NCBI GenBank assembly: GCA_018399285.1
Contig: JAGYOW010000011.1
Coordinates: forward strand, 1-64,000
Reading direction: 5' to 3'
From: Desulfotignum sp.
GTDB taxonomy: Bacteria; Desulfobacterota; Desulfobacteria; Desulfobacterales; Desulfobacteraceae
Length of the DNA: 64,000 bases
Shown here: one piece after another, positions 37,434-45,676 of the stretch
How positions within the stretch are numbered: position 1 is the first letter of the stretch
Layout: each line of letters opens with the position of its first letter
Translations under genes and position numbers: made by a program
Notes under the pieces: model-generated
Database searches by the model: none
Seen by the model: the letters and a program-made list of their open reading frames with translations, nothing else
What the model was told of the DNA's origin: nothing

Positions 37434-38107
37434 CCCTGACGATGGGGTGCCAGTTCTTTTAAAAGATCCGGGGCTACGTCATATCCCAGTTCACGGGCCT
37501 TGTCGCAATGGGAAACAGCCTTTTCATAATCTTCCAGCTCCAGATATCCCACCGCCAGATTGTTGTGGGCAATGGGAAATTCCGGTTGAATCTGAACGGC
37601 TTCCAGATTGGCCTGAATCCCTTCTTCATACAGCCCTTTCATATAGTAAGCCGTCCCTAAAGAGGCATAGGCCTGAACAAAATATTTGTTATGAATGATG
37701 GCCTTTTTCAGATGTTTGATGGCTTTGTCGATTTTTTCTTCATCTTCCTTGGCATCCTTGCCGTCCACCAGCTGGATCAGGACAAAAGCCATGTTGGCAT
37801 ATCCTTCGGCAAATCCGGCCCTGGCTTTGGTGGCCCGCTGGTTGAACCGGAAACAGCCTTCCAGATCTCCGCGCTGAAGGCAGATTCCCCCCAGCTGCAC
37901 ATAGGCTTCCGCTAACGTGGGACTGTTTTCAATGGCATCGTGAAACGATTTTTCCGCTTCCATATATTCCTGTTTTCCCAGCAACGCCACCCCCAGATTG
38001 TAATGGGTGGTGCCGCACTCGGCATTCTGGGTCAACTGATATCTGAGTCTGGCAATATGCTCATCCGCATTCCGGGGCAGGTCTCCCCTTTTTTGCGTGT
38101 CGGACAT
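37430..38107 (-). CDS. Tetratricopeptide-repeat protein
   Basis: The 225-residue protein is made of about five TPR units, for example THYNLGVALLGKQEYMEAE, EAYVQLGGICLQRGDLEGC and AYASLGTAYYMKGLYEEG. It has no signal peptide or membrane segment, so it is probably a cytoplasmic adaptor. AAGGAG precedes ATG 38107. It is translationally coupled to the kinase-like gene, which suggests that the two proteins interact. A link to sulfite reductase maturation is only positional. Confidence 0.85.
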   Translation of the reverse strand: MSDTQKRGDLPRNADEHIARLRYQLTQNAECGTTHYNLGVALLGKQEYMEAEKSFHDAIENSPTLAEAYVQLGGICLQRGDLEGCFRFNQRATKARAGFAEGYANMAFVLIQLVDGKDAKEDEEKIDKAIKHLKKAIIHNKYFVQAYASLGTAYYMKGLYEEGIQANLEAVQIQPEFPIAHNNLAVGYLELEDYEKAVSHCDKARELGYDVAPDLLKELAPHRQG

Positions 38108-38311
38108 GGGTCACTCCTTGGTGTATGGTACAAAATTTATGTCTTGTTTTCCGTCTGAAATTTCATATAATAGATGATTTACCACAGGAGTCAAGGTATT
38201 TGGAACGCCCGGCAGGGGGAATATTTTTCTTGCATCCGCATCCCGCCTGTGGTAGCACCTGTTTTTTTGTTTTACCATGACACCATCAGAATTTTTCAGG
38301 AGTCCATTGCT

Positions 38312-39349
38312 ATGGAAAACGGATGTTTTACTGCGCTGATCACTCCGTTCACCGATACGGGTGAGCTGGATCAAAACGGCCTGGAACAACTTATCGAATT
38401 TCAGATTCAAAACCATATCACCGGCATACTGGTGACCGGCACCACCGGAGAAAGCCCCACGCTCAAATGGCAGGAACACATCCATGTCATTGCCCTGGCT
38501 GCCAAACAGATCACCGGCCGTTGCCGGATCATTGCCGGCACCGGCAGCAACAACACCCAGGAGGCCCTCACCGCAGCAGGCCATGCCGCCAAAGAAGGGG
38601 TGGATGCCATATTGATGGTGGATCCCTATTACAATGGTCCCTCATCCCTTGAAATCCGCAAAGAATATTATGAAGCCGTGGCCGGACAATACCCGGACAT
38701 GACGATCATCCCCTACATCATCCCCGGCCGCACCGGTGCCCAGATGCTGCCCCAGGACCTGGCCCTGCTGGCACAGGCCTGCCCCAACATCACCTGTGTC
38801 AAAGAAGCCACGGGCAATCCGGACAACATGAAACTCACCCGCAAATGCTGTGGTCCGGATTTCCAGATTTTTTCCGGAGATGACGCGCTGGTATACGACA
38901 TCATGACCGATCCTGAGATCCGGGCCTGCGGGTCCATCTCCGTGATGTCCAATATCGTGCCCGGATTCATGACGCAGATGGTATCTGCCATCAATCAAGG
39001 GGACCGGGATGAAGCCGAAAGGCTCCAGGCCGTTCTTAAACCGCTTCTGGACCTGGTGGTGGTCACGACCACGGAAGAGACTTTGTTTGGGCCGGTCACA
39101 TGCCGGGCCAGAAATCCGCTGCCCCTGAAAACCATGATGCAGCTGCTGGGCATGCCTTCCGGCCCCTGCCGTCCGCCTTTGGGGAAAATGACCCGCCAGG
39201 GGCTGGACAAAATCGTTGAAACCATGCAGCAGGTTCACGCCGATCATCCGGACATATTTGCACCCATTGCGGCATTCTTCAATATTGACGTCCATGAGCG
39301 GCTTTACAATCCCGACTATCAGAACGGACTATGGTATGCGTATGAATAA
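38312..39349 (+). CDS. Dihydrodipicolinate synthase family (DapA/NAL) aldolase
   Basis: The barrel enzyme has 345 residues from ATG 38312, with CAGGAG about ten bases before. Family signatures are the pyruvate-binding GTTGESPTL near residue 44, a YIIPGRTG version of the catalytic-tyrosine motif, and the Schiff-base lysine in CVKEATGN near residue 165. It is about 50 residues longer than typical DapA, with a C-terminal extension after the barrel. The lysine-pathway enzyme is the simplest reading, but the length and lack of other lysine genes leave another pyruvate aldolase possible. The downstream gene overlaps its stop. Confidence 0.85.
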   Translation: MENGCFTALITPFTDTGELDQNGLEQLIEFQIQNHITGILVTGTTGESPTLKWQEHIHVIALAAKQITGRCRIIAGTGSNNTQEALTAAGHAAKEGVDAILMVDPYYNGPSSLEIRKEYYEAVAGQYPDMTIIPYIIPGRTGAQMLPQDLALLAQACPNITCVKEATGNPDNMKLTRKCCGPDFQIFSGDDALVYDIMTDPEIRACGSISVMSNIVPGFMTQMVSAINQGDRDEAERLQAVLKPLLDLVVVTTTEETLFGPVTCRARNPLPLKTMMQLLGMPSGPCRPPLGKMTRQGLDKIVETMQQVHADHPDIFAPIAAFFNIDVHERLYNPDYQNGLWYAYE

Positions 39350-39746
39350 TTTTGACCAAACCAAGACATCATTGCCGGAAACCGGCACCTGCATCAAAAC
39401 CATTGAACTGAAAAACGGACACCCCCTGATCCTTACGGACCGGTCCCGGAAAATCAGTGATGATGCCTATATTGTGATCATGCAGGCCACCATGGAAATC
39501 AAAATCACACCGGACCTGTTTGCCAGTGAACCGCTTTCCGGTGTGACTGTGGATCAAATCCGGGATACGTTAGGAAAAACCGTCATCTATGAATACCGCC
39601 TGGAACGTAATTTCATTTTAAACCATGAAAAAGACGAGGTACTGGCATCCCTGGTGGATACCTTCATGACAAACATGGAACAATACATCTCCCATCCCCG
39701 GTTCGCCCCGAAACTGGTGCTGAAGCAATACAACGACCGGAAATGA
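39342..39746 (+). CDS. Small conserved-looking protein of unknown function
   Basis: The protein is about 134 residues from ATG 39342, which overlaps the end of the DapA-family gene; ATG 39336 is an alternative start. It is soluble, with sequence such as KTIELKNGHPLILTDRSRKI and VIYEYRLERNFI. No known motif is seen. The overlap suggests co-translation with the aldolase. It ends at the border of a damaged stretch. Confidence 0.65.
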   Translation: MNNFDQTKTSLPETGTCIKTIELKNGHPLILTDRSRKISDDAYIVIMQATMEIKITPDLFASEPLSGVTVDQIRDTLGKTVIYEYRLERNFILNHEKDEVLASLVDTFMTNMEQYISHPRFAPKLVLKQYNDRK

Positions 39747-39798
39747 TGCGGCAACCAGATTCAAGGGCAAATTGCAGACTCAATGGGGTTCTTTTCAA

Positions 39799-39945
39799 TC
39801 AATTGCTATTTACCCATTTGGTAAATTCTAACATTTTGGGTAAATACCGTGAAATGGTCTGCTGGGGCACCCCGATTTTGCTCTTCCGCCAGTCTGCAAA
39901 CTTTTGTCGGGCCTTTTCGTCACTCCTCAACGAAGCCTGACACAT
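39799..39945 (-). CDS. Possible fragment of a small helix-rich (HTH-like) protein
   Basis: A 48-codon frame reads KARQKFADWRKSKIGVPQQT and ends in FTKWVNSN. It has helix-turn-helix character, and AAAGGA lies 13 bases upstream of ATG 39945. It lies in a low-quality patch, and a frame directly upstream reads MEYIIVHFLKGNQKHVSG, so a longer original gene is likely. Repeated TTTACCC/GGGTAAA sites overlap its 3' end. Confidence 0.25.
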   Translation of the reverse strand: MCQASLRSDEKARQKFADWRKSKIGVPQQTISRYLPKMLEFTKWVNSN

Positions 39946-40022
39946 GTTTCTGGTTTCCTTTCAAGAAATGAACGATGATATATTCCATGGTATGGCCCTT
40001 GGAGAGTAAATCACAAATCCAT

Positions 40023-41063
40023 TCAATCATCATACAGGTCTAAATCGGGATAATGTTTTTTGGCACATTCCTGGCATATACCATGACTGAACTGAGCATC
40101 TGAATGTTCATATATATACTGCTCAATCTGTTGCCAATAACCTTTGTCGTTTCTGATTTTTTTGCAATGGGAACAGATGGGTAAAAGCCCGGTCAATTGT
40201 TTGATATCTGATAAAGCGTTTTTGCAACTTTGCGATAAGCGCTTTCGCTGACTCAATTTCTTTCCGCTCATCAATTTCCTGTATCAGTTTTTCATTGGTG
40301 GATTTTAAAATACCGGTTCTTTTCTTCCACAATTTTTTCCAGAATTATCGTGTTCTCGGATGCTGTCCTCTGCTTTTTTCTGAATGAATTCATAATGTAA
40401 GTTTTGTCTCATTGATTGATGGCATCGGTCAGTGCATCCAGTTCATCTGGCGGTTCACTTGATTTTTCAAGAATCAGAGGGGTTCCCAGCGATTCCATGG
40501 ACAAGGCAGAGGTGTAACTGGTAATGACCAGAAGCCGCTGAATCATTGGAGTGATACATCAGCTATAGCACAGCTCCGCAGATGATTAAAATGCTGAGTG
40601 CCCGTGTGGCGGCGACAATAAAGACAGTCCGAAAAAATTTGTTTTTTACAAAGCCATGGTTTTTCTGTACGCAGTTCGCCCAGTTGAGGTTTTTCCATCA
40701 TACAGATGTGTAATGGGAGAGATCCAGTCCATTTCTTGATCGGGGATTTTTTGACCGGTTTCAGAAAAGAGTCCCATTGACATAAAATGCCTGCATATTC
40801 AATTTCATGAAAGTCGCCGATACCCATCAGCGGGCATCTATCATTTCCTGTGTCATTGATCCACAGAGGCAGGACGGATGAAATCGATATAATTGGATTC
40901 AATTATATGGAATTGTCGCTGAAGGCTCTCTTTTCAAGATAGTAGGCAATATATCCGATGATGATTGACAGCAGTAGCATTGTCAACCCGGCAAAAACAG
41001 CAGGGTGTTTCTTATCAATTTGCCGTGCAATGTTATAAGCTGGCCCTTGAAAGTGGGGTTCAT
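40023..41063 (-). pseudogene. Membrane sensor with C-terminal zinc-binding signature, frameshifted
   Basis: Reading on the minus strand through several frame changes gives MNPTFKGQLITLHGKLIRNT at the start, a membrane helix (LTMLLLSIIIGYIAYYLE), and a probable periplasmic sensing part. A second membrane helix (FRTVFIVAATRALSILIICG) and a long coiled coil (NLHYEFIQKKQAEDS, LQEIDERKEIE-like) follow. The clean C terminus is GLLPICSHCKKIRNDKGYW with CQECAKKHYPD, a four-cysteine module common at the end of deltaproteobacterial sensor proteins. Its ATG 41063 overlaps the stop of the solute-binding gene. It was probably a signalling protein that responds to the ligand of that partner. Confidence 0.55.
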
Positions 41064-41792
41064 TTTACATCCGGGAGATAAGGAGATATCATCTTATGGT
41101 AAGCTCTTGAGTAGGTGCCATCCCTTTTTTATTTCCCTGATGGTTTCTGCCAGCAGTGATGCCAGGGATTCATGCCGCCTGTTCAGGGTACAGATAATTG
41201 GGCTTGAAGCCAGAGCCGGTTCCAGAAACGAGTGTTTTTCAGTTTTAATTGTGAACATATGATATCGCAGTTTGGTAATCAAACAACATCTGCACGGTCG
41301 TTTGCCAGCAGATTGAACAGAAGGTCGGCATTTTTGACTTTTGTGATGGATTTGGCAGATGTACGAGAGGTCAAAAATTTTCCACCCGTGGATATACGCT
41401 TACATTCAATTCTGACAAGTCTTCCCAGCTATTGATGCTGAGATCTTGGTCCCGGTAGAAGGCACCGAACTCTCAAACTCGCCAAACGGTTTCAGGCACA
41501 TGAACCAGATTGGGGAAACTGTCTGAAAGGCCGCTGATTCGAGGGCCATCCCCGTCATCGATTCCTTGGGTTTACGTGAATCAGGGACCTGACCACCGGG
41601 GGAGTGTTTTGCGTTATAGTGATCGAATTCCGGCACAAGCCTCTTCCACCAACCGAAAGAAAACTGTTCATAAGGAGAATGAAAGGTGCAGTTGATTCGA
41701 AGGTTCGGGTTTCGGCAACGGAAATAGTCGTCAGAACCATAGCAATTACACACACACCAGCCCCGAGAAAATCAAATAAATTTTTTATTCAT
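41060..41792 (-). pseudogene. Periplasmic solute-binding protein (SBP_bac_3-like), frameshifted
   Basis: ATG 41792 begins MNKKF followed by a signal peptide (VCVIAMVLTTISVA). Later frames give NSWEDLSELNVS, KSITKVKNADLLFNLLANDR, and a C terminus ending SLASLLAETIREIKK and PYLPDVK. These are the second-lobe and end patterns of family-3 type binding proteins that work as receptors and not as importers. The stop overlaps the start of the membrane sensor (ATGA). At least four indels break the frame. Confidence 0.55.
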
Positions 41793-43212
41793 GATTCATT
41801 ATTGTTATTTGTGCATCATGTTTAAAACAATGCAGATTTTTAAATTTTAGTAACCAGAGACTTAAACCATCTTGGCAACCATCATTTCTGAACAAATCGA
41901 CCATATCAGGTTTTGAATACTAATGGTATCCGAAAATAAAATGATCCTTGAAAATTTCAGCCATGGGATATTATGGTTGAGCATCATATCAATGGGGAGT
42001 TCAGCGGCACGGGATCACCGCGTTCGCTGGAACGATTCGTTATAGTAACTATTTCATCATCAAAGCTCATTTTATGGGTAAAGGCATCGATACGTTCTGC
42101 AATATTGGCCTTAAGATTCTTCGAAAAAGAGTGAATAGTCAAAGGCGTGGTAAACCCCTTCCGGAAAATGGCCACCTTGACAGTAACCAAGGCGATATTC
42201 TCGGGTTGGACAATCAGGCCACCATCTATAATCTGACCGAAGTGAAATGCGGGTAGGTAGTGGCTTTGTCAGCGCTATCAAAGAAGACAGAACCAAGGTT
42301 CTTCTTAGCGGGACAACGGCGCTGTCCATGCTCCACGATAGGGGTTTGACCCCAAGGGCGCCCTTTTTAAGAGTCCGGCGCAGCTGATTGTCGCCCCAGC
42401 CATTGCATTTAAGAGATGACACACGCCAGTTTGATCGGAACGTTCACACATGCGCTCTGAGGGTTAACAGCAAGATCCTCCGAGGTCAAGGACCACCCGG
42501 AAGTAAGGCCGCAATAAGCCGCTTTTTGGCGCAGGTTGAACCCCAATGCTCGGTGAGAAGATCCGTCAAGATCATGGAGACCCTCGGCTATGGCCTGCAC
42601 AAGAAAAAGGGGCGACCATCATTTTTCATATTTCAGGTAATAGGAAGCGCACGCAAGACATCATTATGCACGATCTCTTGCAATGGTGCGGCGTCGGAAT
42701 CACTCAATCCCAGGCCGGCCAAATTCATCTGGCGATACATTGGGGCAGTGCAGAACTGTTTATCACCTTTTATATATCTGACCGCTTTCATTTTTGAAAT
42801 GGCACAAAAAAAACGGATTTGCATTTTCCAGTTGTCAAATATCAACCATCTTGCAAACCTTTTTTCGGACCCAAGTAAACACCAGGGGGATGGTATATAC
42901 CCGGGTGGTGTGATACACCAGGTTCTGTCCTGGGTGATCGGGTCCAGGATTGTGATAAACTATGATTCCCAGGGCAGCTGGGACCGGCATATGAGGGAAA
43001 TTGTCACCTCCTTGTCGATGCTGTGGTGGTCCCGGGGCAGAAGGACTTTCAACCGGGTGTCCATGCGGTATTAACTGGGCTCCTGGGCCACAAAATCCAG
43101 CACGGTCAAACATTCTTTTTCAGGGGTATGGCGCAGCCACCGGTCCAGCTGCTGGAGGAAAACGGTGAGGCCAAATTCTGAATAGACCCGGAAATTGAAC
43201 TGGCAAATAAAT
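41793..43212. other. Long stretch without a readable intact gene
   Basis: No open frame here has a convincing start, ribosome-binding site and family sequence. Short peptides in several frames look coding-like, for example NIALVTVKVAIF with KNLKANIAERIDAF on the minus strand at about 42010-42200, and EFGLTVFLQQLDRWLRHTPE on the minus strand at 43100-43190. The second lies just downstream of the YkgJ-type gene and may belong to a following cistron. The character is the same as in the other damaged patches. I see no transposase, inverted terminal repeat or RNA gene. Confidence 0.4.
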
Positions 43213-43995
43213 TCAGCTTTTCTTTGCCTGAAAATTTTCCTGGCCTGCATAAAACAACGTGGCTTTGAGCCATTCAAAACCGAACTGCAGCAATTTCACA
43301 TCATCTTCCCGGATGTCAGCCACCCGGTCTTCAGGGATGTCATACCGCTTCAAAAATGATGAGTTAAATACAAAATCCCTGAATTTATCGATATTGTAAC
43401 AGACCATGAAAAATATTTTTTTGCTTTCTTCAGACAGTTTCATGCTGGCAGGCAGTGATTTTTTCCGGACCATGAGATCCATCCACCCTTCGTTCACCGC
43501 GTCCCGCAAATCAATGCCCTGGTCCTGGCGCCACTCGGCCACAGTCCACTCCTTGTCCTCCTCAAATCCCAGACAATGGGCTTCTTTGACCGTAAAAAAG
43601 AACTCATCCTTGTCCCCCTGTTCCCCGGAATAACTTAAGGCACCCACCCCGATGGGATAGTACCGGCAGGTGGTGGGACGGTCCTCATAAATCACGCACC
43701 CGTCCTTGTCTTCCACAAACGGACAGGAGTTGCGCTCGTCATCCAGCAGTTTGAGGGTCACCACGGGCAGGTCCGCTTTTTCCAGAATCCGGGGTTCGGT
43801 AAACACGGCTAAAAACTCCTCGGAAGTCAAATCCAGTTTCCGGCGCATGGTCAGAATATCATAGGGGGTGAGCATGATATCAATGCCCCGGCAGCAGTCG
43901 GTAAAACATTTGACGTCTTTATGACACCGGAATTTAAACCGGGTGTTGAGGCTCATCTGCTGGGGAGGGATTTCTGAATTTCTCTGGTCGTTCAT
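43213..43995 (-). CDS. YkgJ-family cysteine-cluster protein
   Basis: The 260-residue protein has the cysteine pattern of the YkgJ (zinc- or iron-chelating) family: RCHKDVKCFTDCCRGIDIML near residues 23-42, and C-x-IYEDRPTTCRYYPIG near 100-117. AAAGGATG precedes ATG 43995. Function in this family is not established; members are thought to bind metal. The C-terminal half is helical and unremarkable. The gene is intact up to its stop, and the sequence beyond it is damaged. Confidence 0.8.
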   Translation of the reverse strand: MNDQRNSEIPPQQMSLNTRFKFRCHKDVKCFTDCCRGIDIMLTPYDILTMRRKLDLTSEEFLAVFTEPRILEKADLPVVTLKLLDDERNSCPFVEDKDGCVIYEDRPTTCRYYPIGVGALSYSGEQGDKDEFFFTVKEAHCLGFEEDKEWTVAEWRQDQGIDLRDAVNEGWMDLMVRKKSLPASMKLSEESKKIFFMVCYNIDKFRDFVFNSSFLKRYDIPEDRVADIREDDVKLLQFGFEWLKATLFYAGQENFQAKKS

Positions 43996-44135
43996 CTATT
44001 TCATCCTTTTGATTGAAGGGTCACAATATGGGCAAAGCACTGGATACTAAAAAAAAACCATAATAATGTCAAGCGGATACCATCAAAGGCCCGTTGGATC
44101 TGTCCCATGGATAAAAGAAAAAACCCAAAATAAAT

Positions 44136-44164
44136 TTGACATGGCCCCAAAACCCAATTATGAC
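44136..44164 (+). promoter_or_regulatory. Promoter of galU
   Basis: TTGACA (44136-44141) and TATGAC (44159-44164) are exactly 17 bases apart. The predicted start near 44171 leaves a 50-base leader before galU. Confidence 0.55.
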
Positions 44165-44220
44165 AAAACAGCAGACCGGCACACATTGATCACAATCAGC
44201 AGACACATGAAGGAGTCACC

Positions 44221-45093
44221 ATGAAAATAAAAAAAGCGGTTTTCCCGGTAGCGGGACTGGGTACCCGGTTCATACCGGCCACCAAGGCCATGGCCAAAGA
44301 AATGCTTCCCGTGGTGGACAAACCCTTGATCCAGTATGCCGTGGAAGAAGCTTTCCAGGCAGGCATCGAACAGATTATCTTTGTGACGGGCCGGGGGAAG
44401 AAAGCCCTGGAAGATCATTTTGACCGCTCGTTTGAAATCGAAATCGCTCTGGAACAAAAGAAAAAAATTGATCTGCTCAAGCAAATCCGGGAACTGGTGC
44501 CGCCTACGGGCACCATCATCTACACCCGTCAGCATGAGCCCCTGGGGCTGGGACATGCCATCTGGTGTGCCAGGGACATTGTGGGGGATGAACCCTTTGC
44601 CGTGCTGCTGGCCGATGATCTGATCCAGACGGACAAACCCGTGCTGTCGGAAATGATCAAGAAATTCGACCGGCTGAGGGCCTCCATGGCAGCAGTTATG
44701 GAAGTGCCCCGGGACCAGACGGACAAATACGGGATACTGGATGCCACGGAGGTGGAAGAAGATATTTTTCGCGTCAATGACATGGTGGAAAAACCGGCAC
44801 CGGATCAGGCCCCGTCCAATCTGGCCATTATCGGCCGGTATATTCTGATGCCCAAAATCTTTGAGCTGCTGGGGAAAAAAAACAAAGGGGCCGGAGACGA
44901 GATTCAGCTCACGGATGCCATGAAGGCCCTGCTCCAGGAACAGCCCATTTTCGGATATAAATTTCATGGAAACCGGTTTGACTGCGGGGACAAGGTGGGG
45001 TTTCAGATGGCCAACCTGGCCTTTGCCCTGGAACGGCCCGACATGAAAGACCGGCTGGTGGAATTCATCAAATCGATCCGGATCGGTTGCTGA
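44221..45093 (+). CDS. galU: UTP-glucose-1-phosphate uridylyltransferase
   Basis: The 290-residue enzyme makes UDP-glucose for envelope polysaccharides. Signatures are AGLGTRFIPATKAMAKEMLP at the N terminus, VDKPLIQYAVEEA, LADDLIQ, and the conserved VEKP and YKFHGNRFDCGDKVGF segments. AAGGAG precedes ATG 44221. It is monocistronic, with its own promoter, and converges on the lytic transglycosylase gene with a 10-base gap and no visible terminator. Confidence 0.96.
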   Translation: MKIKKAVFPVAGLGTRFIPATKAMAKEMLPVVDKPLIQYAVEEAFQAGIEQIIFVTGRGKKALEDHFDRSFEIEIALEQKKKIDLLKQIRELVPPTGTIIYTRQHEPLGLGHAIWCARDIVGDEPFAVLLADDLIQTDKPVLSEMIKKFDRLRASMAAVMEVPRDQTDKYGILDATEVEEDIFRVNDMVEKPAPDQAPSNLAIIGRYILMPKIFELLGKKNKGAGDEIQLTDAMKALLQEQPIFGYKFHGNRFDCGDKVGFQMANLAFALERPDMKDRLVEFIKSIRIGC

Positions 45094-45103
45094 CAATCGT
45101 TGT

Positions 45104-45676
45104 TTATGCCTGATTATACCGGTTGTACAACGCCATCACTTTGCGCACATATTCCCGGGTCTCTTTGAACGGGGGGATCTGCCTGTATCTGTCCACGGCA
45201 TCGGGTCCGGCATTGTAAGCGGCCAGGGCCAGGGGAATCTGCTGCTGATACCGCGCCAGCATCTGCTTTAAATACCGGGTGCCGGCCATGATATTCTGGG
45301 ACGGATCAAAGGGATCGGTCACAGACAGAGACGAAAAATTTACCGGCATGATCTGCATCAGTCCTTTGGCCCCTTTGGGGGATACGGCCCTTGGTTTGAA
45401 TGCGGATTCCACCCGGATCACGGCTTTGATCAGGGAAAAAGACACCCCGTGCTGGTCTGCGGCATGGCGGATCAGATCATCATAGCGGTCCGGATCTGTC
45501 AAACGGGGATCATTTTTTTTATGTTCCCGCATGTAAAGCACATATTCCGGTGAAGACGGGGTGTTGGTAAAATGCACCACCCCGTCCTTGTCCACATATC
45601 GATAGATATCGCTGTGTACGGGTCCGGGAAGCATCAGCCACACGGCGGCCCAGAAAAAAAACATCCCCCGGATCAT
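45104..45676 (-). CDS. Secreted lytic transglycosylase (SLT family) with N-terminal DUF4124 segment
   Basis: The 190-residue protein has a signal peptide (MFFFWAAVWLMLPGPVHS). A short DUF4124-like segment follows (DIYRYVDKDGVVHFTNTP), then the lysozyme-like SLT domain. The catalytic glutamate is in VIRVESAF. GLMQIMP and NIMAGTRYL follow, with ALAAYNAGP near the end. It cleaves peptidoglycan glycan strands in the periplasm. Its ATG overlaps the stop of the EndoQ-helicase gene (TGATG), so the two are co-transcribed, although their functions seem unrelated. Confidence 0.93.
   Translation of the reverse strand: MIRGMFFFWAAVWLMLPGPVHSDIYRYVDKDGVVHFTNTPSSPEYVLYMREHKKNDPRLTDPDRYDDLIRHAADQHGVSFSLIKAVIRVESAFKPRAVSPKGAKGLMQIMPVNFSSLSVTDPFDPSQNIMAGTRYLKQMLARYQQQIPLALAAYNAGPDAVDRYRQIPPFKETREYVRKVMALYNRYNQA

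Noticed and set aside
41793-43212. A mobile element or phage remnant in the unreadable stretch
   Set aside because: I found no transposase or integrase motif, no terminal inverted repeats, no target duplication and no tRNA attachment site. Damaged ordinary genes explain it better.
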